From Alphaproteobacteria bacterium (GTDB lineage: Bacteria; Pseudomonadota; Alphaproteobacteria; SMXS01), in the NCBI GenBank assembly GCA_016124315.1, contig WGNW01000024.1, forward strand, positions 54,249-118,248: a stretch of 64,000 nt of DNA. Reading direction: 5' to 3'. Positions within the stretch are counted from its first letter, which is position 1. Every line of letters starts with the position of its first letter. Below the pieces are notes generated by a model. That model was not told where the DNA came from and ran no database searches. It saw only the letters and a list, made by a program, of their open reading frames with translations. The position numbers and the translations under genes are program-made. Positions 18,816-29,121 of the stretch are shown here, one piece after another.

Positions 18816-21800
18816 TTACTCGGCGGCGACCAGTTGTTCCGCCTCTCCCAGGTCCACGGAGACGAGCTGGGAGACGCCCCGTTCCGACATGGTAACGCCG
18901 AACAGCCGGTGCAGGTTCGACATGGTCAGCGCGTGGTGGGTGACCACCAGGAAGCGGGTCCCGGTCTGCTCGGAAATCTCGTGCAGCAGGTTGCAGAAGC
19001 GCTCCACATTGGCGTCGTCCAGCGGCGCGTCCACCTCGTCCAGTACGCAGATCGGCGCCGGGTTGGTCAGGAACACCGCGAAGATCAGCGCCAGCGCCGT
19101 CAGCGCCTGCTCGCCGCCCGACAGCAGCGAGAGGTGCTGCAGCTTCTTGCCTGGCGGGCTGGCGTAGATCTCCAGCCCCGCCTCCAGCGGATCGTCGGAC
19201 TCCGAGAGCTCCAGGTGCGCCGCGCCGCCGGCGAACAGCCGGGTGAACAGCTCCTCGAAGTGGCTGTTGACCACGCCGAAGGCCGCCTGCAGCCGCTCGC
19301 GGCCTTCCCGGTTGAGGGCGGCGATGGCGTGGCGCAGTTTGCCGATGGCCGCCTCCAGGTCGGCCTTCTCGGCCACCATGGTGTCGAGCTGCTGCTGCAC
19401 CTCCGTCGCTTCCTCGTCGGCGCGCAGGTTGACCGGCCCCATGGTGTCGCGCTCGCGGCGCAGCCGGTCGAGCCGCTGGGCCACGTCGTCCATGTCGGGC
19501 AGGGGCGCGCCCGGATCGTGCTCGGCCAGCTCAAGAGTGTCCTGCGGCGGGCACTCCAGCGTCTCGGCGATCTGGGCGAGCACGCCATCGAAGCGCTCCT
19601 GGGCGTGCTCCGCGTCGGCCTGGGCGCGCACGCGCCGCTCGCGGGCCTGCGAATGCGCCTGCTCGGCGGCGCGGAGGGCGGAATCCCTTTCCGAAAGCTC
19701 GGATTCGGCGGCCGCCAGCGCCGCGGCGGCCTCCCGCCGTTTCGCCTCCGACGCATCGAGCTGCTCGGCGAGGCGCCGGCGCTGCTCCTCGATCTCCGCC
19801 GGACGGGCGCGGTGCTGCTCCAGCTCGGCCTCGGCCTCGCTCCGTCGCGCCGCCAGTTGCTCGATCTGGCAGGCGGCGTCCTCCGCCCGGTTCCGCCACG
19901 CCAGCTCGTCGCGGTCGATGGCGCCGAGGCGGTTGGCGCGGAAACCGGCCTCGCGGGTCAGGCTGTCGCGGGCGGCCTTGGCTTCCGAGAGCGCGTTGCG
20001 CGCTTCCTCCACCGCCCGCTTCGCGGCCTGCAGCGGCTGGTTGAAGCCGTCGGCCGGCGGCAGGGCGTCGACGGCGCGGCGCAGGTCGGTCAGCCGCGCC
20101 TCGCTGCCGGTGAATTCCTCGCGCAGGCGGGCCTCGGTGTCCTCCAGGGCGGCGATCCGGCTGTTCTGCTCGGCGACCTGGCGGGCGACCCTGGCTTCGG
20201 CATTGCGCGCGGCGATCAGCGCCTCCTCGGCCTCGCGCACCTGCTTCTGGGCGTGCTTGTCGAGGGCTGCCGCCTCGTCCAGCGCGTCGACCCGCTCCGA
20301 CAGGGCGCGCTGGCCTTCCGCCATCTCCGCCTCGGCGTCGGCCAGATCACGGCGGACGGCCTCCAGCCGGTTGCGCTGCTCCAGCCTCGTGGCCGCGGCG
20401 CTCGGCGCGCCGGCGCGCACGATCCTGCCGTCCCAGCGCCAGGCGTCGCCGGCCCGGCTGACCAGGATCTGTCCCGGCCGCAAGGCGGCCTGCAGCCCGT
20501 CGCCGCCGGCGGCGTCGATCACGCCGATCTGCGCCAGCGCCCGCGCCAGCGCCGCCGGGGCCGTGACGAAGCCGGCCAGCGGCTCGGCGCCGGCAGGGAG
20601 GGGAGACCCGTCCACCGGCGGCAGCGTGCGCCAGAACGATGCGGCTTCCTGGCTGTCCGACAGGTCGAGATCCTCGCCGAAGGCGGCGGCCAGCGCCGCC
20701 TCGTAGCCCGCCTTCACCTTGATCTGGTCCAGGATCGGCGTGAAGCCGCCGCGGGCCGTCTGGGTGAGGGCGGCGAGGCCCCGCTCCTCCGCTTGCAACT
20801 CGCGCACCTGGCCCCGGCTGTCGTCGAAGGCGGCGCGGGCGTCGGCCTCCTCGGCCTGGGCCTTCAGGCGGGCGGCGCCGGCGGCCTCGGCCTCCTCGCG
20901 GGCCTCGTCAACCCGTTCGCGCGCCGCCTCGACCCGCCGGGCGGCCTCTGCTTCGGCGCTATCCGCCGCCTTGCCTTCCAGCAGGCGGGCCTTCTCGCGC
21001 TCGGTGGCCTGCAGCCGCTCGCGCAGCCGCGCCACCTGCTGGCCGAGCTGGTTCGCCTGATCGGTCAGTCCGCGGCGCCGGCCGGCCGCCTCGGCGGCCC
21101 TGCCGTTGAGCTCGTCGAGCGCGTCCTCGGCGGCCACCGTCTCGGCGGCCACCCGCTCCACCGCGGCGATGGCCTTCTCCATGCGGTCGGGATGGCCCTG
21201 CTCCTCGGCGGCGAGGGCGGCGCGCTCGGTGGCGAGTTCGGCGAGGTGGGCGGCGGCGTCCTTCGCCTGCGCCTCCTCGCGGGCGATGTCGCCGGCAATC
21301 TGTTTCAGGCGGCCCTCAAGCGCGGCGATGGCGTCGCGCAGGCGTTGCGCCTCGGCGTCCAGGCTGTCCTGCTCCAGCTTCAGCCGGTGGGCCGCGGCCG
21401 CTGCCTCGGCGGCCGCGTCGCGCAGCGGCGGCACCCTGGTGCTGGCCAGCACCTGCTGCTTGCTGGCCTCGGCGCCGGCGCGGGTCCGCTCGGCGACCAG
21501 CGCCTCGCTCTCCTTCAGCGCCTGCTGCGCCGCCTCCAGCGCCGCCATGGCATGGCGCCAGCGGAGGTGCAGCATCATCGCCTCGGCGGCACGCAGCCGC
21601 CCGCTCAGGGTCTTGTAGCGGGCCGCCTGCCGGGCCTGCCGCTTGAGGCCGGCCAGCTGCGACTCGATCTGCACCATCACGTCGGCGAGCCGTTCCAGAT
21701 TGGTCTGGGCGCCCTTCAGCCGCAGCTCGGCCTCGTGGCGGCGGGAGTGCAGGCCGCTGGTGCCCGCGGCCTCCTCCAGGATCGCCCGCCGGTCCTTGGC

Positions 21801-22268
21801 CTTGGCGTTGATCAGTGCGCCGATGCGGCCCTGGGAGACCAGCGACGGCGAATGGGCGCCGGTCGCCAGATCGGCGAACAGCAACTGGACGTCGCGGGCG
21901 CGCACTTCCCTGCCGTTCAGCCGGTAGACCGAGCCGCTTTCCCGCTCGATGCGCCGGGCGATCTCGATCTGCTCATGATCGTTGAACGCCACCGGCGCGC
22001 GCCGCTCGGCGTTGTCGATCATCAGCGAGACCTCCGCCAGGTTGCGGGCCGGCCGCATGGCCGTGCCGGCGAAGATCACGTCGTCCATGCCCTCGCCGCG
22101 CATGGCGGTGGGCTTGGTCTCGCCCATCACCCAGCGCAGCGCCTCCAGCAGGTTCGACTTGCCGCAGCCGTTCGGTCCGACGATCCCCGTCAGGCCGGGC
22201 TCGATGTACAACTCCGTCGGATCGACGAAGGACTTGAACCCGGTCAGTCTGAGGCGCTGGAACTTCAA
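18816..22268 (-). CDS. smc: Chromosome segregation protein SMC
   Basis: 1150 aa; FKSFVDPTELYIEPGLTGIVGPNGCGKSNLLEALRWVMGE; C-terminal LSGGEQALTALALIFAVFLTNPAPICVLDEVDAPLDDANVERF. Confidence 0.98.
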   Translation of the reverse strand: MKFQRLRLTGFKSFVDPTELYIEPGLTGIVGPNGCGKSNLLEALRWVMGETKPTAMRGEGMDDVIFAGTAMRPARNLAEVSLMIDNAERRAPVAFNDHEQIEIARRIERESGSVYRLNGREVRARDVQLLFADLATGAHSPSLVSQGRIGALINAKAKDRRAILEEAAGTSGLHSRRHEAELRLKGAQTNLERLADVMVQIESQLAGLKRQARQAARYKTLSGRLRAAEAMMLHLRWRHAMAALEAAQQALKESEALVAERTRAGAEASKQQVLASTRVPPLRDAAAEAAAAAHRLKLEQDSLDAEAQRLRDAIAALEGRLKQIAGDIAREEAQAKDAAAHLAELATERAALAAEEQGHPDRMEKAIAAVERVAAETVAAEDALDELNGRAAEAAGRRRGLTDQANQLGQQVARLRERLQATEREKARLLEGKAADSAEAEAARRVEAARERVDEAREEAEAAGAARLKAQAEEADARAAFDDSRGQVRELQAEERGLAALTQTARGGFTPILDQIKVKAGYEAALAAAFGEDLDLSDSQEAASFWRTLPPVDGSPLPAGAEPLAGFVTAPAALARALAQIGVIDAAGGDGLQAALRPGQILVSRAGDAWRWDGRIVRAGAPSAAATRLEQRNRLEAVRRDLADAEAEMAEGQRALSERVDALDEAAALDKHAQKQVREAEEALIAARNAEARVARQVAEQNSRIAALEDTEARLREEFTGSEARLTDLRRAVDALPPADGFNQPLQAAKRAVEEARNALSEAKAARDSLTREAGFRANRLGAIDRDELAWRNRAEDAACQIEQLAARRSEAEAELEQHRARPAEIEEQRRRLAEQLDASEAKRREAAAALAAAESELSERDSALRAAEQAHSQARERRVRAQADAEHAQERFDGVLAQIAETLECPPQDTLELAEHDPGAPLPDMDDVAQRLDRLRRERDTMGPVNLRADEEATEVQQQLDTMVAEKADLEAAIGKLRHAIAALNREGRERLQAAFGVVNSHFEELFTRLFAGGAAHLELSESDDPLEAGLEIYASPPGKKLQHLSLLSGGEQALTALALIFAVFLTNPAPICVLDEVDAPLDDANVERFCNLLHEISEQTGTRFLVVTHHALTMSNLHRLFGVTMSERGVSQLVSVDLGEAEQLVAAE

Positions 22269-22286
22269 GCAGTGTCTCCGGTCGGG

Positions 22287-23042
22287 CTACTTCTTGGGCA
22301 TCGCGTCGTTGATGGCCTTGGCCACGTCGGCATAGGTGTGCGAGCCGGTATACTTGGTGCCGTTGATGACGAGGGTGGGCGTCGCGTTCACGTCGTAGCG
22401 GTCGCGCGCCTCCTCCATGCGGTTGGCCAGGTGGTCGCGCAGCGGCTTGTTGTTGAGGCAGTGGTCGTACTTCTCCTCGGTGACGCCGTACTTGTCGCCG
22501 TAGTCGTCCACCAGGCGCTTCTCGGTGGCCTTGATGGCGCCTTCGCCGCCCGAGGCGGGCATCCAGTGGGCCTGCTCGGCGAACAGCTGGGTGACGACGG
22601 CGAAGTACTTGTCCTCGCCGGCGCAGCGGGCGAACACCGAGGCGTCGAGGGCGAACCGGTCCAGCGGATATTCGCGGAAGATGTAGCGGACCTTGCCGGT
22701 GTCCACGAAGTCGCGCTTCACCAGCGGATAGGTGTCCTTCTGGAATGCGGCGCAGTGCGGGCAGGTCATCGAGGCGAACTCGATCAACGTCACCGGCGCG
22801 TCGACCGGCCCTTCGGCGATGTCGCCCAGCGGCACGCCGGGGATCGGCGTGGTTTCCTCCGGCGCCTTGTCCTCGGACGACGCCTTGTCGGCGGCGGCCT
22901 GGTCAGTGGCCGGCTTGGCGGCGGCATCCTTGTCCGAGCTGGCGTCGCCATTGTTGCACCCGGCGAGGAGCAGCGCCCCGGCGAGGAAAATGGCGGCGGG
23001 CAGGCGAAGGCAGATCGACATAGGATTTTGATGTTCGGTCAT
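22287..23042 (-). CDS. DsbA-family thiol-disulfide oxidoreductase, lipoprotein
   Basis: LLLAGCNNG lipobox; FASMTCPHCAAFQKDTYPLVKRDFVDTGKVRYIFREYPLD. Confidence 0.9.
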   Translation of the reverse strand: MTEHQNPMSICLRLPAAIFLAGALLLAGCNNGDASSDKDAAAKPATDQAAADKASSEDKAPEETTPIPGVPLGDIAEGPVDAPVTLIEFASMTCPHCAAFQKDTYPLVKRDFVDTGKVRYIFREYPLDRFALDASVFARCAGEDKYFAVVTQLFAEQAHWMPASGGEGAIKATEKRLVDDYGDKYGVTEEKYDHCLNNKPLRDHLANRMEEARDRYDVNATPTLVINGTKYTGSHTYADVAKAINDAMPKK

Positions 23043-23110
23043 GGCTGTCCACAAGATGTTGTGTGAGTATACGGGGTTCACGGAACAGCCACAATAGTCG
23101 ACCTGTCCCG

Positions 23111-23602
23111 TCAGCGGGGTGAGCGGTGGGGGGCGAGGAGCCGCCGGCCGAGCCGGTCGAGGGCCTCCCTCGTCGGGCCGTCCTTCACGCCGCGCAGCGC
23201 CTCGGCGAGGCTCTGCCGCAGCTCGGCGGTGAGTTCGGGGGTTTGATCGGGCCGGGGCGCGGGCCGGCGGGGCAGCGGGCCCTGCCTGAGAATCAGCTTC
23301 GTCACGGCGCGGTATCCGTAATAGGTATTCACCCGGTCGAGGATTTGGGGTGTGAGATGCTGGAACTCCAGCGCGAAGCTGCTTTCTACCCGGATGAACA
23401 GGGTGCCGCCGGTGCGCTCGGCGCCCTGGAACCGCAGCCGTTCCGGCATGGACCGCGCCGCGAGCAGGGCGCCGACGATGTCGCGCCAGCGGGTCACGAT
23501 CTCGTGCTGGGCGAAGCCCTGGCGACGCAGCGCCGGGCTCAGCAGCGGTCGCGCGAGGTCGCCGAAACGGCGTGGTCCGCCAGCGGTTCGGGATCCGGTC
23601 AT
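23111..23602 (-). CDS. DUF721/DciA-like protein
   Basis: VTRWRDIVGALLAARSMPERLRF..GGTLFIRVESSFALEFQHLTPQILDRVNTYYGYRAV. Confidence 0.8.
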   Translation of the reverse strand: MTGSRTAGGPRRFGDLARPLLSPALRRQGFAQHEIVTRWRDIVGALLAARSMPERLRFQGAERTGGTLFIRVESSFALEFQHLTPQILDRVNTYYGYRAVTKLILRQGPLPRRPAPRPDQTPELTAELRQSLAEALRGVKDGPTREALDRLGRRLLAPHRSPR

Positions 23603-23664
23603 GGACCTGTTTTGACAGCGGCCCGGGCGGCTGGCAACGGTTTTCCGGCCGGGGCGAGGGTAGC

Positions 23665-24720
23665 TTGAGCGGCGCGGGGATCGGCCGCCTGCAGGACGCC
23701 CTGCTCGCCTGGTACGACCGGCACCGCCGCGACCTGCCGTGGCGGGCCGGGCCGGGCGAGTCGCCCGATCCCTATGCCGTGTGGCTGAGCGAGATCATGC
23801 TGCAGCAGACCACGGTCGCCACGGTGAAGGGCTATTTCGACCGGTTCCTCGCCCGCTGGCCAACGGTGGCCGACCTGGCGGCCGCGCCGCTCGACGACGT
23901 GCTGACCGAATGGGCCGGCCTCGGCTACTACGCCCGGGCGCGCAACCTGCACAAATGCGCGGTCGCGGTCGCGGCGGCGCATGGCGGCCGCTTCCCGGCC
24001 GACGAGGCGGCGCTGCTGGCGCTGCCCGGCATCGGCCGCTACACGGCGGCGGCCATCGCCGCCATCGCCTTCGGCATCCCGGCCACCGTGGTCGACGGCA
24101 ACGTGGAGCGGGTGGTCAGCCGGCTGCGCGCCGTCGAGACGCCGCTGCCGGAGTCGAAGCCGGAAATCTACCGCCATGCCGAGGCGCTGACCCCGCGGTC
24201 CCGTCCCGGCGACTTCGCCCAGGCGATGATGGACCTGGGCGCCACGGTCTGCACGCCGCGCGGCCCGCTGTGCATGGTGTGCCCGTGGTCGGGGGCCTGT
24301 GCGGCCCGGCTGGCGGGCATCGCGGCCGAGCTGCCGCGCAAGAAGGACAGGAAGCCGCGGCCGACCCGCTACGGCATCGCCTTCTGGCTCGAGCGGCGGG
24401 GCGCGCGCGGGCGCGAGGTGCTGTTGCGCCGCCGCCCGGAACAGGGCCTGCTGGGCGGCATGATGGAGGTCCCTTCGAGCCCCTGGTTGGAGGGCCCGAC
24501 CGCCGATGGCTGGTCCCATGCGCCCGCCCAGGTGCCATGGACGGAACTGGCGGAGCCCGTGGTCCACGTCTTCACCCATTTCCGGCTGGAACTGGACGTG
24601 GTGAAGGGAGAGGTGGGGCGCGCAGTGCCCGTCGACGGGATCTGGGCACCCGTCGCCAGCCTGGGCGACTACGCCTTGCCGACGGTCATGGCGAAGGTCG
24701 TGAAGGCGGCCCGGGGTTAG
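23665..24720 (+). CDS. mutY: A/G-specific adenine glycosylase
   Basis: WLSEIMLQQTTVATVKGYFDRFLARWPTV, LPGIGRYTAAAIAAIAFG, FeS Cys pattern CTPRGPLCMVCPWSGAC; start uncertain (TTG). Confidence 0.95.
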   Translation: MSGAGIGRLQDALLAWYDRHRRDLPWRAGPGESPDPYAVWLSEIMLQQTTVATVKGYFDRFLARWPTVADLAAAPLDDVLTEWAGLGYYARARNLHKCAVAVAAAHGGRFPADEAALLALPGIGRYTAAAIAAIAFGIPATVVDGNVERVVSRLRAVETPLPESKPEIYRHAEALTPRSRPGDFAQAMMDLGATVCTPRGPLCMVCPWSGACAARLAGIAAELPRKKDRKPRPTRYGIAFWLERRGARGREVLLRRRPEQGLLGGMMEVPSSPWLEGPTADGWSHAPAQVPWTELAEPVVHVFTHFRLELDVVKGEVGRAVPVDGIWAPVASLGDYALPTVMAKVVKAARG

Positions 24721-24757
24721 CCGGCGTCTGGCAGCGACCCGCGCGCGACGGGCGCTG

Positions 24758-25195
24758 TCAGCCCCGTCCCTCCGACAGAACCGGGGCATGGGAATGTCGG
24801 CAGGATTCGATGAACTCGCTGGTCAGTGCGCCAAGTTCATGGACGAGATTGTCGACGGATTCGAAGCGGCGGTCTCCCAGATCGCGGATGACCGTCTTGC
24901 CGTGGCCCTCGCGCTTGCTGAGGGTTCTCCAGAATTCCCACGACGACCCGTTGAGTCTCAGCGTCATGGACCAACAGAGGTGATCGCCGGAGGTCGTCTC
25001 GGTCTCGATATCGGTGGTGAAGTCCACCACCGCTTCGTTCATCCGGCTTTCGCTGAATCTGGAGAAGTCGTACTCCAGTGAAACCGCTTTGGTCTGTGCC
25101 TGCGCGGAGATGTTCTGTTTCAATTCACGGGCGGCCCACGCCATCCCCTCAAGCGCCTCAAACAGGTGTTTCGCCTGTGTATTCCCTTCGGCCAT
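24758..25195 (-). CDS. Hypothetical protein
   Basis: 145-aa ORF with AAGGAG SD before ATG; no family recognised. Confidence 0.65.
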   Translation of the reverse strand: MAEGNTQAKHLFEALEGMAWAARELKQNISAQAQTKAVSLEYDFSRFSESRMNEAVVDFTTDIETETTSGDHLCWSMTLRLNGSSWEFWRTLSKREGHGKTVIRDLGDRRFESVDNLVHELGALTSEFIESCRHSHAPVLSEGRG

Positions 25196-25299
25196 GATCA
25201 GGTTTCTCCTTGGTGTCGCGGAGCCGGCCTTTCTGGCGGCTTCCTAGAGAGTGACACCTGAAGAGATAGGTGGCTTCGGAGAAAGTCACGTGCAAGCCT

Positions 25300-26487
<1,188 letters not shown>

Positions 26488-26508
<21 letters not shown>

Positions 26509-27102
26509 CTGAAGTATAAGTCCACGAATGGGGGCGAAGCTCTTGCGGTGATGGGGCGATATTCCCACCAGTGATAGTGCCCGGTGGTGTTCGGGCGTAC
26601 CATATCCTGCGTTTCGCTCCCATCCGTAGTGGGGATGCTCTCGCGCCAGCTCGGCCATGATGCGGTCCCGGGTCACCTTGGCGACGATGGAGGCTGCGGC
26701 GATGGACAGGCACAGGGCATCGCCGTCGACCACCGTCCGGCAGGCGCAGGGCAGCCCCGCCGGGCGCTGGTTGCCGTCGATCAGCAGGTGCGCCGGCGCC
26801 ACGGGCAGGGCCTCGACCGCCCGTACCATGGCGCGGAACGTGGCCTGCAGGATGTTGATCTCGTCGATCTCCGCGACGCTGGCGATGCCGACGCCCACAT
26901 GCGCCGAGGCGACGATGGTTCCGTGCAGCGCCTCGCGCCGGCCCTTCAGCAGTTTCTTGGAATCGTCGATGCCGTCCGGGATGCAGGCCACGTCGAGGAT
27001 CACGGCGGCCGCCACCACGGGCCCGGCGAGCGGGCCTCTCCCCGCCTCGTCGACGCCGGCGACGATGCCGCCCAGTTCCCGCTCCATGCTGTAATCCGGC
27101 AT
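26488..27102 (-). CDS. rnhB: Ribonuclease HII
   Basis: IVAGVDEAGRGPLAGPVVAAAVIL, DSKKL, ASIVAKVTRDRIM. Confidence 0.97.
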
Positions 27103-27128
27103 GCCGGATTACTAGCACACGGGCGAGC

Positions 27129-28232
27129 TCAGAACAGGTCCAATTGGTCTCCAGGCGCCGGCGGCGGGGCGAAGGCGTCAGTGTCGTAGCCGTGCCGGCT
27201 CAGGTTCATCCCCAGCCGGCGGCAGGCGGCGGCGAAGCGCTGCGCCACCAGTTCCGCATAGGGTCCTTCGCCCTTGCCGCGGGTGAAGAACGAGGAGTCG
27301 TAGTCCTTGCCGCCCCGGGTCGAGCGGATCAGGTTGATCACCTTCTTGGCCCGGTCGGGGTAGTGCTCGGCCAGCCACTCGCGGAACAGGTCCTTGATCT
27401 CGTAGGGCATGCGCAGCAGCACGTAGCCCGCCCTCAGCGTCCCCGCGTTGCGCGCCGCCTGCAGCAGGGCGTCCAGCTTCTGGTCGTTGAGGCCGGGGAT
27501 CAGCGGCGCGGTCATCACGGTGGTGGGCACGCCCGCGCCGTTGAGCGCCTCCAGCGTCGCCAGCCGGCGCGACGGCGTCGCCGCCCGCGGCTCCATGCGT
27601 CGGGCCAGCGCCCGGTCGAGGGTGGTGATGGAGACGGCGACCGTCACCAGGCGGCGCTTCGCCATGTCGGCAAGGATGTCGAGGTCGCGCTGCACCAGCT
27701 GGGACTTGGTGATGATGCTGACCGGGTGGTTGAAGGCGTTCAGCACCTCCAGCACCCGCCGGGTGATGCGGTACTCCCGCTCGACGGGCTGGTAGCAGTC
27801 GGTGTTGACGCCGAGCGCGACGACGGCCGGCTTGTAGCCCTTGCGGCGCAGCTCCCGTTCCAGGATCTGCGGCGCGTCGAACTTGGCGTAGAGCCGGCTT
27901 TCGAAGTCGAGCCCCGGAGAAAGGCCGAGATAGGCGTGGCTCGGCCGCGCGAAGCAGTAGACGCAGCCGTGCTCGCAGCCCCGGTACGGGTTGATGGAGC
28001 GGTCGAAATGGATGTCGGGCGAGCGGTTGTAGGTGATCAGGCTGCGCGCCGTGTCAGGCTGCACCGTGGTGCGCAGCGGCGGGGCCGGCTCGTCGATGGT
28101 ATCCCAGCCGTCGTCGAACGCCTCGGTCTGGTAGGTCTCGAACCGGCCCGCGGAGCGGGTCACCGAGCCCCGGCCGCGCCGGCCTTCTGCGGCGACGGTG
28201 TGCACGGTCTTCGGCTGTCGGGACTCGACGGA
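27129..28232 (-). CDS. PA0069-like radical SAM protein
   Basis: INPYRGCEHGCVYCFARPSHAYLG (CxxxCxxC), LGVNTDCYQPVEREYRITR. Confidence 0.92.
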   Translation of the reverse strand, partial: SVESRQPKTVHTVAAEGRRGRGSVTRSAGRFETYQTEAFDDGWDTIDEPAPPLRTTVQPDTARSLITYNRSPDIHFDRSINPYRGCEHGCVYCFARPSHAYLGLSPGLDFESRLYAKFDAPQILERELRRKGYKPAVVALGVNTDCYQPVEREYRITRRVLEVLNAFNHPVSIITKSQLVQRDLDILADMAKRRLVTVAVSITTLDRALARRMEPRAATPSRRLATLEALNGAGVPTTVMTAPLIPGLNDQKLDALLQAARNAGTLRAGYVLLRMPYEIKDLFREWLAEHYPDRAKKVINLIRSTRGGKDYDSSFFTRGKGEGPYAELVAQRFAAACRRLGMNLSRHGYDTDAFAPPPAPGDQLDLF

Positions 28233-28306
28233 CATGGGCCGGATGATAATCCGAGACAGAAACAAAACAAGAACATTTGAATCGGGAGGCGCTCCCTTCC
28301 TCTCGC

Positions 28307-28410
28307 CGCTCAGGCCGAGTGATCCGGCGCATCGCGCCGGATCGAATCGAGGCCCTGCCGCTGCCGGCGGGGCATCTCGGTGCGCCGCTGCGCGGCACTC
28401 GATGCGAGCG
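28307..28410 (+). repeat. Cloverleaf dispersed repeat, copy A
   Basis: Shares a GATnnGGCGC-nnC-GCGCCnnATC hairpin and CACTCGATGCGAGCG tail with copy B; folds as a four-way junction. Confidence 0.8.
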
Positions 28411-28435
28411 AAGGAATGTCTTCGCTCTCTCCCCG

Positions 28436-28559
28436 GTCATCCCCGACCCGTTCGGGGATCCCTGTCGATGGGGAGACGGTTGCCCGGACGGGAGCAGGGG
28501 GGCCGATCCCGAGCGGTCGCGTTGTCGAGAGACGGACCCCCGAACGGGTCGGGGGTGAC
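28436..28559. repeat. Inverted pair of 26-bp REP-like palindromes (GTCATCCCCGACCCGTTCGGGGATCC ... GGACCCCCGAACGGGTCGGGGGTGAC)
   Basis: 28436-28461 and 28534-28559 are inverted, 24/26 complementary; related sequences at 61532 and 61622. Confidence 0.85.
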
Positions 28560-28575
28560 TCATCGCGAAGAGTCT

Positions 28576-29121
28576 TTAGCCCCGGCCCTTCACGTGTTCC
28601 TGCAGGCGGGGCATCAGCTCGACGAAGTTGCAGGGGCGGAACCTGGAATCCAGCTGGTCCTTCAGGATGCCGTCCCAGCCGTCCTTGCAGGCGCCGGGCG
28701 AGCCGGGCAGGGCGAACAGGTAGGTGCCGCCGGCGACGCCGCCGGTGGCGCGGGACTGGATGGTTGAGGTGCCGATCAGCTTGTAGCTGAGCATGCGGAA
28801 CAGCTCGCCGAAGCCTTCGATCTTCTTCTCGTAGACGGATTCGAAGGCTTCGGGCGTCACGTCGCGGCCGGTCACGCCGGTGCCGCCGGTGGAGATCACC
28901 ACGTCCACCTCGGGATCGGCGATCCACGCCCGCAACTGGGCGACGATGGCCTCGGCCTCGTCCCTGACGATGATCCGCGCCGCCAGCGCGTGACCGGCGG
29001 CGGCGATGCGGTCGACCAGGGTTTGGCCGGACCGGTCGTCGTCCATGGTCCTGGTGTCGGACACGGTCATCACCGCGATGTTGACCGGCACGAAGGTCCG
29101 GCTCTCGTCGATGCCGCTCAC
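28576..29121 (-). CDS. moaB: Molybdopterin biosynthesis protein MoaB/Mog-like
   Basis: [76 protein letters not shown]. Confidence 0.95.
   Translation of the reverse strand: MSGIDESRTFVPVNIAVMTVSDTRTMDDDRSGQTLVDRIAAAGHALAARIIVRDEAEAIVAQLRAWIADPEVDVVISTGGTGVTGRDVTPEAFESVYEKKIEGFGELFRMLSYKLIGTSTIQSRATGGVAGGTYLFALPGSPGACKDGWDGILKDQLDSRFRPCNFVELMPRLQEHVKGRG

Noticed and set aside
18780-23066. 1428-aa plus-strand ORF and other long antisense ORFs (855-2915 +, 35322-37973 -, 33658-35469 -, 58993-61056 +, 3136-5019 -)
   Set aside because: They are exact antisense shadows of strongly supported genes (smc, ABC-F, TPR, ETF-QO, phoX, GGDEF), have biased composition (H/Q/R/G/V-rich) and carry no recognisable domains; typical of GC-rich DNA.
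28310-28927. Minus-strand ORF overlapping moaB and the repeats
   Set aside because: Shadow frame of moaB running through the palindromic repeat block; no domain.
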